IMG/VR virus record: IMGVR_UViG_3300036845_000375
Coordinates: 1-32,465 of that record
Length of the DNA: 32,465 nt
From: a virus
Strand: one strand, 5' to 3'
Made by a program: the position numbers and the translations under genes. Positions 12,894-19,417 of the stretch are shown here, in pieces (the first letter of the stretch is position 1; every line of letters begins with the position of its first letter). The notes below the pieces were generated by a model. It was not told the DNA's origin and searched no databases. It saw nothing but the letters and a program-made list of their open reading frames with translations.

Positions 12894-13151
12894 GAGATGG
12901 TCCTGGCGAGACAGAAACAACGCCCTGCTTGGTAGAGCCCGCGGCCCCTTGGACGAACCGGAAACCGGCGCCAAAGCCCACCACGGTAACGGCCCTAGCC
13001 TGCCCCATCGCCAGCACGACGGTGTGGTGTGGCCCTCCTGAACGGCGACGACGCGCCTGGGGGAAACCTTCCAAGAAAGCCAAGAGGCATGCGGAAGGAA
13101 GTTGACAGACTGAAACCGGCGCAATCCCGCGCCAACAAACCGGAGTCTCAA
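12886..13151 (+). other. Long leader RNA before the MoxR operon (no large gene)
   Basis: About 265 GC-rich bases follow promoter B without a credible gene. Several short inverted repeats are visible (for example GCGCAATCCCGCGC near 13118). A leader ORF with a proper ribosome site follows at 13152. It could be a regulatory leader or contain a small RNA. Confidence 0.45.
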
Positions 13152-13202
13152 ATGAAGAGCGGCAATTCCCCTCAAACCCCGACCCGGAGTCATCCACCAT
13201 GA
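13152..13202 (+). CDS. Putative leader peptide (16 aa) coupled to the MoxR gene
   Basis: CCGGAGTCTCAA precedes ATG 13152, and the frame reads MKSGNSPQTPTRSHPP then TGA. The stop overlaps the ATG of the ATPase gene (ATGA at 13199-13202). A second GGAGTCA lies within the ORF and serves the downstream gene. A Pro-Pro end before a stop is a known context for slow translation termination, so an attenuating or coupling role is plausible. This is inferred from sequence alone. Confidence 0.45.
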   Translation: MKSGNSPQTPTRSHPP

Positions 13203-14218
13203 ACGGAATTACACAACACGAAGTCAACATCGCCGAGGCCGCAACGCTACTTGAGATTCTCACCGACGCTGGCGACTCGGTGATGCTATGGGGAACATAT
13301 GGTATCGGGAAGACCGACATCGTTCACCAGCTCGGCGCTCGCAAGAACCGCAAGGTTCTCGAATTCCACGCCGCGCTGCGCGAGACTGTTGATCTTCGCG
13401 GCATCCCGGTCCCCGATCTCGTGACCGGCAAGACCCGATGGCTTGTGCCCGACGAGCTACCGCAAGCCGAGCGCGATGGCGAGTTTGGCTATCTGTTCGC
13501 CGACGAGATCAACCAAGCGAACCCGCAGATGCAAGCCATTCTTGGCGGGCTCTTTCTTTACGGGACGGTTGGCGACTATCGACTGCCGCCCGGCTGGCGC
13601 GTCATCGGCGCAGGCAATCGCATCAGCGACAAAGCGGCGGCGCAGCGCATGCCGACGCATCTCCGCAATCGACTCGCGCACCTCTACGTCACGCCCGACG
13701 TTGATGCGTGGTGCAAGTGGGCGAACGCGAACGATGTGCCTGCCGAGATCGTCGCCTACATCCGCCTGCGGAGAGAGAACCTGCACGTCCCGTTCAAAGG
13801 GGACGAAAACGCGACGCCAACGCCGCGGTCTTGGACGAAGGCATCGAAGTACATCAACGCCCCCGCAAAGCACCGATTGCGGCTGTTCGCGTCGCTGGTC
13901 GGCGATGCTTACGCGGCCGACCTTGAGGCGTTTCTCGAACTGTATCGCTCGCTCGGATCGCTCGACGACATCATCGCCGACCCGGACGGCGCGCCGGTCC
14001 CGACCGAACCGTCGTGCAGGTTCGCGGTCTGCACCGGGCTCGGCCGCATGGCCACGCGCAAGTCGCTGCCGAGCATAATCACCTATGCGAAGCGACTGCC
14101 GCGCGAGAGCGAAATCCTGGTCGTGCACGATGCGACAACGCGCGACGAGAAGCTAAAGGAAACCCAGGCTTACGGAGCTTGGGCTTGCGCGAACCAAGAC
14201 ATCATCCTTCAGATGTGA
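13199..14218 (+). CDS. MoxR-type AAA+ ATPase (339 aa)
   Basis: Walker A is GTYGIGKTD (residues 32-40, Lys38), Walker B YLFADE (98-103), sensor 1 GAGN (137-140), with conserved Arg residues following (THLRNR). The line DEINQANPQMQAILGGLF is typical of MoxR-like ATPases, which remodel partner proteins as ring oligomers and normally work with a VWA-domain protein. Such a partner is encoded 1.5 kb downstream (15749), with a helical protein between. The C-terminal 120 residues are helical. It is likely cytosolic. CGGAGTCATCCACC precedes the ATG. Length is normal for the family. The substrate is unknown. Confidence 0.9.
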   Translation: MNGITQHEVNIAEAATLLEILTDAGDSVMLWGTYGIGKTDIVHQLGARKNRKVLEFHAALRETVDLRGIPVPDLVTGKTRWLVPDELPQAERDGEFGYLFADEINQANPQMQAILGGLFLYGTVGDYRLPPGWRVIGAGNRISDKAAAQRMPTHLRNRLAHLYVTPDVDAWCKWANANDVPAEIVAYIRLRRENLHVPFKGDENATPTPRSWTKASKYINAPAKHRLRLFASLVGDAYAADLEAFLELYRSLGSLDDIIADPDGAPVPTEPSCRFAVCTGLGRMATRKSLPSIITYAKRLPRESEILVVHDATTRDEKLKETQAYGAWACANQDIILQM

Positions 14219-14227
14219 ACAGCGAAG

Positions 14228-14248
14228 CGGGCACGCATGTCGTGCCCG
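14228..14248 (+). promoter_or_regulatory. Post-stop hairpin of the AGCGAAGCG family
   Basis: AGCGAAG, then CGGGCACG (14228-14235) pairing with CGTGCCCG (14241-14248), then TCACGGTGTTCATTC. The flanks AGCGAAGCG and CACGGTGTTCAT recur around the hairpins at 17429 and 17910, although the stem sequences differ. Confidence 0.6.
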
Positions 14249-14304
14249 TCACGGTGTTCATTCCCGAGCATCGAAAACCCCCAACCTAAAATCGGAGTCA
14301 TCCA

Positions 14305-15174
14305 ATGTCCAAGATTGTCACCCCGCTTGCCCGCAAGGCTGTTCTCGTGTCCGTCAAGATTTGCCAATGGTCGGCCAGAAAGCTCGACCGCAAAGTCACC
14401 GACGAGGTGAACCGCGCACACAATGCATCGAAAGATGCCGGACGGTTCAACAAGCTCCTGATCGAGGCCGAGCGCCTCGCCAAGCTCACATCGCTGGTTT
14501 CGGCGGCGCGCACACTGCACTACACGCTGACGCGGCCATGGGCCGATGAGGGCCCGCGCATTCTGCCGAACAAGCTATTCGCCAAATTTAGCGATGAATT
14601 TCGTGTGCTCAAGCGCGAGTTCGAACAGGCTGCGGATGAATTCGCCAGCGGCTATCCGCAATTCGTCGAGGAGCGCAAGCGGGCGCTCAACGGCTTGTTT
14701 AACGATGCCGACTATCCCGGCGCCAATGAGATTCGCAGCCGGTTTAAACTGGAGATGACCATCCTGCCGTTCCCCGACGTGACGGATTTTCGCAGCGATC
14801 TTGACGAGGACACGGTCGCCGACATCAAGGCCGAGATGGCCGAAACGTCGGATCGGGTTGTCGATAATGCGATGCGCCACACGACGGCACAGATCGTTGA
14901 CATCGTCGGCCACATGGCAGCCAAGCTCAGAGAGTTCGGCGGCGGCAGTAGCTACTTCAAAAACTCGCTGGTCGACAATGTCCGCGAATTGGCCGAACTG
15001 CTGCCCGCGTTCAACCTGACCGATGACGCAAAGCTCGCGGCGATCACGGCCCGCATTCAGCGCGAATTGTGCGTCGAGGATGCTAGTTCGCTTCGCGAGA
15101 ACGAAGGTGCCCGCGAGGCGGTCGCCAAATCGGCCGACGAGATCGTCGCCGAAGTCGAGAAAATCTTCGCGTAA
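14305..15174 (+). CDS. Helical phage protein between MoxR and VWA genes (289 aa)
   Basis: CGGAGTCATCCA precedes the ATG. It starts MSKIVTPLARKAVLVSVKIC and is almost wholly helical and charged. Diagnostic pieces are QWSARKLDRKVTDEVNRAH, HYTLTRPWADEGPRILPN, LFNDADYPGANEIRSRF and LPFPDVTDFR. Large helical proteins with this start (VLVSVKICQWSARK) are what I expect beside MoxR ATPases in phages, loosely resembling DUF3150 proteins. No catalytic residues are evident. An adaptor or substrate role in the ATPase/VWA module is inferred from position. Confidence 0.8.
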   Translation: MSKIVTPLARKAVLVSVKICQWSARKLDRKVTDEVNRAHNASKDAGRFNKLLIEAERLAKLTSLVSAARTLHYTLTRPWADEGPRILPNKLFAKFSDEFRVLKREFEQAADEFASGYPQFVEERKRALNGLFNDADYPGANEIRSRFKLEMTILPFPDVTDFRSDLDEDTVADIKAEMAETSDRVVDNAMRHTTAQIVDIVGHMAAKLREFGGGSSYFKNSLVDNVRELAELLPAFNLTDDAKLAAITARIQRELCVEDASSLRENEGAREAVAKSADEIVAEVEKIFA

Positions 15175-15179
15175 TCGAG

Positions 15180-15204
15180 TGCGGTGCGCCCCACGCGTGC
15201 CGCA
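15180..15204 (+). promoter_or_regulatory. Post-stop hairpin
   Basis: TGCGGTGCGC (15180-15189) can pair with GCGTGCCGCA (15195-15204), using two G-U wobbles, loop of five bases. It sits just after a stop codon and upstream of AAAGGAGTCAGCAC. Confidence 0.5.
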
Positions 15205-15228
15205 TTCACCAACAAAAGGAGTCAGCAC

Positions 15229-15504
15229 ATGTTTTCCTATGATGAATGGGTTTCTGAGCAAACCGAAAAAGTAAGATCGGCTGTCAATCGGCTTGCCATG
15301 TCCGGCATTTACGAAGGTGCTGTCCATGTGATGCCGTCAAACGGAGCAACGCAGGGCGAGTTGATCGTTTGCACCGAGCCATGCGTGTTGCCGGTGCTGG
15401 CGTTCCGGCAATACGGAACGCGTGTTGCGGCGGTACCGTCTTCCCATCTGTGGAAATTCATTTGGGAAGTCTGTCGTCACGAACCAATTTGCCCGACGGA
15501 GTGA
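15229..15504 (+). CDS. Hypothetical protein (91 aa)
   Basis: AAAGGAGTCAGCAC precedes ATG 15229. The product MFSYDEWVSEQTEKVRSAVN is followed by HVMPSNGATQGELIVCTEPC, an alternation of helix and strand with three Cys (one near the end, CRHEPICPTE, adding a fourth). No family recognised. It lies inside the ATPase/VWA operon and may be an accessory part of it or only a passenger. Confidence 0.65.
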   Translation: MFSYDEWVSEQTEKVRSAVNRLAMSGIYEGAVHVMPSNGATQGELIVCTEPCVLPVLAFRQYGTRVAAVPSSHLWKFIWEVCRHEPICPTE

Positions 15505-15513
15505 ACTAAAAAA

Positions 15514-15711
15514 ATGTCTGACCCAAACGACGATCTCCCGCAGATCAATCTGCGGGAGAAGCTCGCGCATATCGACCAGATGCTCGCCGATCACGATCGC
15601 AAGCGTCAGGAAATTCGCTATGCGCCATGGCTCGCTGCACTGTCTGGCATGACGACAGGGGCTGCTTTGTTCGCGGCGGGAGCCGCGTTCATAAAGCTGC
15701 TCGGAGGTTGA
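15514..15711 (+). CDS. Helical protein with C-terminal membrane anchor (65 aa), paralogue of 11997
   Basis: A weak GGAGTGA lies before the ATG. The N-terminal helix (LREKLAHIDQMLADHDRKRQ) is followed by PWLAALSGMTTGAALFAAGA and ends AFIKLLGG. The membrane segment is almost the same as in the protein at 11997. Two copies in successive operons, each under its own version of the same promoter, suggest duplication of a module. Confidence 0.7.
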   Translation: MSDPNDDLPQINLREKLAHIDQMLADHDRKRQEIRYAPWLAALSGMTTGAALFAAGAAFIKLLGG

Positions 15712-15748
15712 AACTGTACCAAATCAAAAACGGAAAGGAGTCAGCACA

Positions 15749-17266
15749 ATGAACGCGATTACCAATATCGAACGGGAAGCAACAGCGCGCGTCATGAAGG
15801 CGCGCGCCGAGCTGATACTGGCGCGCCGCTTCTACGGCGTGCTGGTGTCCAACGTCGAACCGATCTGTTCCCGGCAGGTTCGCACGATGGCAACAAACAG
15901 CAAGCAGCACTTTTTCAATCCCGACTTCATCGAGAAGCTGACGCAAACCCAGCTTCTCGCGGTGCAAGCTCATGAAAGCGAGCACGATGCGCGCCATCAT
16001 TCGACGCGCCGCGGCTGGCGCGACCCGCTGAAATGGAACATAGCCTGCGATTATGCGATCAACCTCGACATCATCGACCAGGGCTTTGATCTCCCGGAAG
16101 GCGCTTTGATTGATGAGCGCTTCCGCAACATGGGGGCCGAAGATATCTATCGGTGCCGCGAGCTTGACGAGGAGCGGGAGCGCCGCGAACAAGAGCGGCA
16201 ACAGCAACAGCCGGAGCCGACACCCAAGCCCGAGCCGGACGAAAACGATGGCGAGCCGGACGAGGACGAGCCGGACGAACCCGAGCCCGATGGCGACGAT
16301 AACGGCGATGGCGACGATAACGGCGAGCAACCGCCGCCTGAAGATGATAAGAGTGAGGATGAGGCCGGTTATCAACCCGACGAAACCGGCAACGAGACTG
16401 GCGAAGCTGATGGCAACACCAGCGACGACAGTTCGGCGGCTACGGCCGCCGATATGCAGGGCGAGGCGCGGCAGGGCAAGGCAGGGCGGGGCAAGGCAGG
16501 GCTAGACCAGGCCGGTGGAAGCGAGGCGGATGATGAGTCCGCCTCGCCTTTTACTTCCTGCGGCGAGGTGCTCGACGCCCCAGCCGATGGCGATGGCGAC
16601 CTCGCCGAGCAAGACCAGCGATGGGAGCGGATCGTTCGCCAAGCCGCATCGATGGCGCGCGCCGTCGGCCAGTGTCCAGGCCACATCTCGCGAGACATCG
16701 AGCGAGCGAACAACGTGCCGCAGGATTGGCGCGAGGTGCTTCGCACGTGGTTCGATCAGGGCGCGCTCCGACGCGAGACATGGGAGCGGCCGAACCGCCG
16801 CTTTGCCGGATCGGGCCTCTATCTGCCCGGCAATCGCAAGGACGGCGTCAACAAGGTCGCCATCCTTGTGGACACGAGCGGCTCGATGGATGCGAAGGCG
16901 CTCGCTTGCGTCCGTAACGAGGCGCAAGCCGCGCTCGACGACGGCGTGATCGACGAAGTTATCGTGATTTTTGGCGACACGCGGGTAACCCGAGTCGATA
17001 CATATTGCACGGGCGACGAGTTGGAATTCGATCCCCGCGGCGGCGGCGGCACGCTGTTAGTGCCGCTGTTTAAATACGTCGAGGAGCACTTCGATGATGT
17101 CAATCTGATCGTAACTTTTACTGACATGGAATTCCGTGATCTTCATTCCATGCCAGCGCCTTCGCAACCGGTGCTGTTCGCCGTCACCGGCTACCCGGAT
17201 CGTGTTCGCCAGCACATCGCAAGCGCGCCATGGAACGCGCCGGGGATCGATGTCGGGGCCCATTGA
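15749..17266 (+). CDS. HExxH metallopeptidase-like / VWA-domain protein (DUF2201-type, 505 aa)
   Basis: AAAGGAGTCAGCACA precedes the ATG. Residues 1-130 form a DUF2201_N-like domain with HESEH at 75-79, the HExxH zinc-peptidase signature. Residues 145-235 are an acidic Pro/Glu/Asp linker (EPDEDEPDEPEPDGDDNG). A pentamer-repeat insert follows at 236-252. The C-terminal VWA-like domain has KVAILVDTSGSMD (MIDAS motif DxSGS from about 375) and TFTDMEF later. The pairing with the MoxR ATPase encoded upstream is the classical MoxR/VWA arrangement; metal-dependent binding of a target is expected. Whether the HExxH site is catalytic is not known for this family. Cytosolic, no signal peptide. Confidence 0.88.
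   Translation: MNAITNIEREATARVMKARAELILARRFYGVLVSNVEPICSRQVRTMATNSKQHFFNPDFIEKLTQTQLLAVQAHESEHDARHHSTRRGWRDPLKWNIACDYAINLDIIDQGFDLPEGALIDERFRNMGAEDIYRCRELDEERERREQERQQQQPEPTPKPEPDENDGEPDEDEPDEPEPDGDDNGDGDDNGEQPPPEDDKSEDEAGYQPDETGNETGEADGNTSDDSSAATAADMQGEARQGKAGRGKAGLDQAGGSEADDESASPFTSCGEVLDAPADGDGDLAEQDQRWERIVRQAASMARAVGQCPGHISRDIERANNVPQDWREVLRTWFDQGALRRETWERPNRRFAGSGLYLPGNRKDGVNKVAILVDTSGSMDAKALACVRNEAQAALDDGVIDEVIVIFGDTRVTRVDTYCTGDELEFDPRGGGGTLLVPLFKYVEEHFDDVNLIVTFTDMEFRDLHSMPAPSQPVLFAVTGYPDRVRQHIASAPWNAPGIDVGAH
16457..16503 (+). repeat. GGCNN pentamer array inside the VWA coding sequence
   Basis: The run GGGCGAGGCGCGGCAGGGCA and onward has the same degenerate unit as the large arrays and is translated in frame as GEARQGKAGRGKAG. 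It lies in the acidic low-complexity linker, where the basic Arg/Lys/Gly residues stand out. The reading frame is preserved. Confidence 0.75.
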
Positions 17267-17270
17267 GAAA

Positions 17271-17297
17271 ATGGGCGGGTCATAACGACCCGCCCAT
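17271..17297. terminator. 11-bp hairpin after the VWA gene
   Basis: ATGGGCGGGTC (17271-17281) pairs perfectly with GACCCGCCCAT (17287-17297), loop ATAAC, starting four bases after the stop codon. There is no T-run. It may be a 3' stabiliser or Rho-assisted terminator. Confidence 0.55.
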
Positions 17298-17298
17298 A

Positions 17299-17372
17299 GC
17301 TTGTCCGGCCATGCCTCGCCAAGCCACGCCTCGCCAGGCCTCGCCGTACCAAGCCGCGCCACGCCATGCCTT
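17299..17372 (-). repeat. Inverted GCCNN pentamer array
   Basis: GCCATGCCTCGCCAAGCCAC and onward is the same degenerate pentamer in the opposite orientation (G-rich on the minus strand), in the gap after the VWA gene. The following 100 bases (17373-17504) carry no gene, only a hairpin at 17429 and the next ribosome site. Confidence 0.85.
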
Positions 17373-17428
17373 AACAATCTTTCCATACAGAGAAATCGCT
17401 CAATTGGAAAGAGCAGTGAGCAGCGAAG

Positions 17429-17449
17429 CGGCGCCCCATGCGGGCGCCG
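17429..17449 (+). promoter_or_regulatory. Hairpin of the AGCGAAGCG family
   Basis: AGCAGCGAAG, then CGGCGCCC (17429-17436), loop CATGC, GGGCGCCG (17442-17449), then TCACG. The flanks match the hairpins at 14228 and 17910 while the stem differs. Confidence 0.6.
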
Positions 17450-17504
17450 TCACGCTGCCTACCGCAGCGAACCGTCCCACAGGGACGTAGCAAGGAGAAA
17501 TATC

Positions 17505-17771
17505 ATGGCCAAAGTCTCATTCGATCACGAAAAGCTCGCTGAAGCGATCAATGCTGCCGTGCGAATCTTGCGCATGCTCGAAAGGACTAACACCTTTATG
17601 ACCATCGACGAATTCGCCAAGGAAATTGGCTTGGCTGGACGCAGTGAGAAGCCACAGCAATGGTACCGCGATCAAGCTACCTACGTCTTGCAGATCATCG
17701 ATGCAATGCGGTGTAACGGCAAGCCGATCAATATCAAGCGTATCACCTATTTGAGCAGCGAAGCGGCGTGA
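17505..17771 (+). CDS. Hypothetical helical protein (88 aa)
   Basis: CAAGGAGAAATATC precedes ATG 17505; the upstream open frame runs through the inverted pentamer array and is discounted. MAKVSFDHEKLAEAINAAVR leads into MTIDEFAKEIGLAGRSEKPQ, which resembles the helix-turn-helix spacing of small DNA-binding domains, and ends with ATYVLQIIDAMRCNGKPI. A wHTH-like fold is possible but not established. Confidence 0.65.
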   Translation: MAKVSFDHEKLAEAINAAVRILRMLERTNTFMTIDEFAKEIGLAGRSEKPQQWYRDQATYVLQIIDAMRCNGKPINIKRITYLSSEAA

Positions 17772-17773
17772 AA

Positions 17774-17893
17774 ATGGCCTCGTTCGAAAACCGTCTTGCC
17801 AACCTTGAAGCCAAGCTTCTGCTCATAACGTGGATGGTTGGCTTCAATCTCGTTCTAACCCTTGCCGTCGTCGGCAGATTATTCAGCAGATAA
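17774..17893 (+). CDS. Small coiled-coil/membrane peptide (39 aa)
   Basis: The ATG lies two bases after the preceding stop. MASFENRLANLEAKLLLITW is an amphipathic helix merging into a transmembrane segment (MVGFNLVLTLAVVGRLF), ending SR. The shape resembles small phage membrane proteins. It is below usual length cut-offs; tight placement in the operon is the main support. Confidence 0.55.
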   Translation: MASFENRLANLEAKLLLITWMVGFNLVLTLAVVGRLFSR

Positions 17894-17909
17894 GGAATGA
17901 GCAGCGCAG

Positions 17910-17927
17910 CACGGCCCACGGGCCGTG
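17910..17927 (+). promoter_or_regulatory. Hairpin of the AGCGAAGCG family
   Basis: GAGCAGCGCAG, then CACGGCC (17910-17916) pairing with GGCCGTG (17921-17927), then TCACGGTGTTCATGCGAGCAT, which itself can pair CGGTG with a CACCG further on. Flanks are shared with 14228 and 17429. Confidence 0.6.
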
Positions 17928-17988
17928 TCACGGTGTTCATGCGAGCATCACCGCGCTTGCCACGCGGGTAAATCTAGGAGTCCACCTC

Positions 17989-18741
17989 ATGAAATTCGAA
18001 CTACTCAATCGCTACTCGGGTGTTATTCAGGTTACGGCCGAAATCGAGTGTGCTGATAACGCGCCGACCAGCATCAAGACTGGCCTCGCCGTCATATGGG
18101 CTTACCGTGAGGGTGCTGATCTCATGGGTACTGATCTCAGGAGAGCTGATCTCACTTTGGCCAATCTCGCAGGGGCCAACCTCATGGGTACTGATCTCAT
18201 GAACGCCAATCTCGCGGGAGCTAATTTCACCAGGACCAATCTCGCGGGTGCTGATCTCATGAACGCCAATCTCAGTGAGACCAATTTCACTGGGGCTAAT
18301 CTCACGGACGCCTATTTCGAGAACGCCAATCTCATGGGGGCCGATCTCACAGGGGCCGATCTCACGAATGTAGACACCATAATTCCCAACGATGAAATCC
18401 CCGTCGTGCCGAATATCGATGCGGCCATTTTATCGGAGATCGAGGCTGGTGGCATTCTCGACATGTACACGTGGCACGGCTCACCCGGATATTGGTGCGG
18501 TACGACACATTGCCGGGCAGGATGGGCAATCCACCTTGCTGGCGCGAAAGGCAAGGAACTTGAGGACAAGTACGGCGCACAGATAGCCGGGATGCTAATC
18601 TATATCGCATCGCGGCCGGGCCCGGCGCCGTGGTTTTTCGATACAACTGAGAACGCGCTGGCGGACATCAGGAAATGCGCGGCCGAACAACAAAGCGAGC
18701 CTGATCGCTGCAACGTCACAAACAAAGGAGTCAGCAAATGA
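17989..18741 (+). CDS. Pentapeptide-repeat protein (250 aa)
   Basis: TAGGAGTCCACCTC precedes ATG 17989. Residues about 40-130 are an unbroken run of A(D/N)LxG pentapeptides (GADLMGTDLRRADLTLANLA and onward), expected to fold as a right-handed quadrilateral beta-helix. The underlying DNA is a visible 15/30-base repeat (GATCTCATG, AATCTCGCG units). The C-terminal domain has HGSPGYWCGTTHCRAGWAIH, with two Cys and several His, and continues GMLIYIASRPGPAPWFFDTT. Proteins with this repeat can mimic DNA (for example gyrase inhibitors), but most have unknown roles. Probably cytosolic. Confidence 0.88.
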   Translation: MKFELLNRYSGVIQVTAEIECADNAPTSIKTGLAVIWAYREGADLMGTDLRRADLTLANLAGANLMGTDLMNANLAGANFTRTNLAGADLMNANLSETNFTGANLTDAYFENANLMGADLTGADLTNVDTIIPNDEIPVVPNIDAAILSEIEAGGILDMYTWHGSPGYWCGTTHCRAGWAIHLAGAKGKELEDKYGAQIAGMLIYIASRPGPAPWFFDTTENALADIRKCAAEQQSEPDRCNVTNKGVSK

Positions 18742-18797
18742 ATCGCAATTCTGCACGTCACCCACTAAAACCAAAGGAGTCAGCAAATGGCTATTAA
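18738..18797 (+). CDS. Tiny ORF (19 aa) with strong ribosome site
   Basis: AAAGGAGTCAGCAA precedes ATG 18738, which overlaps the stop of the pentapeptide gene. It encodes MNRNSARHPLKPKESANGY and runs over the start of the next gene. A second AAAGGAGTCAGCAA lies inside it (18773-18786). It may be a leader peptide or the leftover start of a lost gene. Confidence 0.35.
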   Translation: MNRNSARHPLKPKESANGY

Positions 18798-19035
18798 CTG
18801 GCCCGACCTAGTCGCGCCCAAGAACGTCGAGATCATCATCGATCATGAAGGCACGCGCGTATGGGTCAACGTCGATGGCATCTGTGCCTTCCGCGCCTAT
18901 CGGATCGGCAAGCTAACGGTCCTCGACAAGCGCTTGCCGCCCGAGCCCGAGCCGCCTGAGCCCGAGACCGGCGCCGACCGTCAGACACGCGAGGCGATGG
19001 AACGGCTTACGGGTGTCATTGAGAAACGCCAATGA
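18787..19035 (+). CDS. Hypothetical protein (82 aa)
   Basis: AAAGGAGTCAGCAA precedes ATG 18787. MAINWPDLVAPKNVEIIIDH is followed by a beta-hairpin (TRVWVNVDGICAFRAYRIG), a Pro/Glu-rich linker (PPEPEPPEPETGAD) and a charged helix (REAMERLTGVIEKRQ). It overlaps the next gene by ATGA. I recognise no named family; the N-terminal half looks like a small beta domain of phage proteins. Confidence 0.65.
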   Translation: MAINWPDLVAPKNVEIIIDHEGTRVWVNVDGICAFRAYRIGKLTVLDKRLPPEPEPPEPETGADRQTREAMERLTGVIEKRQ

Positions 19036-19199
19036 CCGATCTCGAACGCCTTCTGGAACGCATCGATGCCCGGCTCGCTCGCATCGAGCCGCGCATTGAT
19101 GGCATCCCGCTGATCAACCGCAAGCTGGTCGTCATCGAGCAGGAAATGCGGTCGCTGAAAGCTGCCTTCAAATGCCAAACAAAGGGAGTCAATAAATGA
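19032..19199 (+). CDS. Small coiled-coil protein (55 aa)
   Basis: It starts at an ATG overlapping the previous stop. MTDLERLLERIDARLARIEP has regular heptads, followed by RIDGIPLINRKLVVIEQEMR. It is related in pattern to part of the protein at 10668 (RIEVRVNGLPLIGEA). Its stop overlaps the next ATG. Confidence 0.6.
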   Translation: MTDLERLLERIDARLARIEPRIDGIPLINRKLVVIEQEMRSLKAAFKCQTKGVNK

Positions 19200-19417
19200 G
19201 CCATGAGGAAAAGGTTGAAGCACAGCTCACAGGAATTGAGCATCGGCTGGCCGCAATCGAGCATCGCTTCGCCGCCGTCGAAGGGCGGCTCATACATCTG
19301 CAAACCATCGGCACGTGGCTGTTCGCCGGATTGCTCGCTTCCTATGCGGCAGTTTCTCGCGGTGGCTCTGCGCGTCACACACTGAAAAAGGAAAAAACCA
19401 CATGGTCACCGTTGTAA
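19196..19417 (+). CDS. Coiled-coil protein with membrane segment (73 aa)
   Basis: AAGGGAGTCAATAA precedes ATG 19196, which overlaps the previous stop. Heptads (GIEHRLAAIEHRFAAVEGRL) repeat almost identically. A hydrophobic stretch (IGTWLFAGLLASYAAVS) follows, then a basic tail. It resembles the anchored helical proteins at 11997 and 15514 in layout. The last 16 bases overlap the next gene. Confidence 0.6.
   Translation: MSHEEKVEAQLTGIEHRLAAIEHRFAAVEGRLIHLQTIGTWLFAGLLASYAAVSRGGSARHTLKKEKTTWSPL

Noticed and set aside
9128-13151. Group I intron or RNase P-like RNA in the two leaders
   Set aside because: A few short matches such as GGTAAGA were noticed, but no conserved core or consistent pairing could be traced.
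17384-17417. tRNA-like D-arm (GCTCAATTGGAAAGAGCA)
   Set aside because: It matches a tRNA D-arm well, but no acceptor stem, anticodon arm or TTCGA loop can be placed around it. At most a tRNA fragment or chance.
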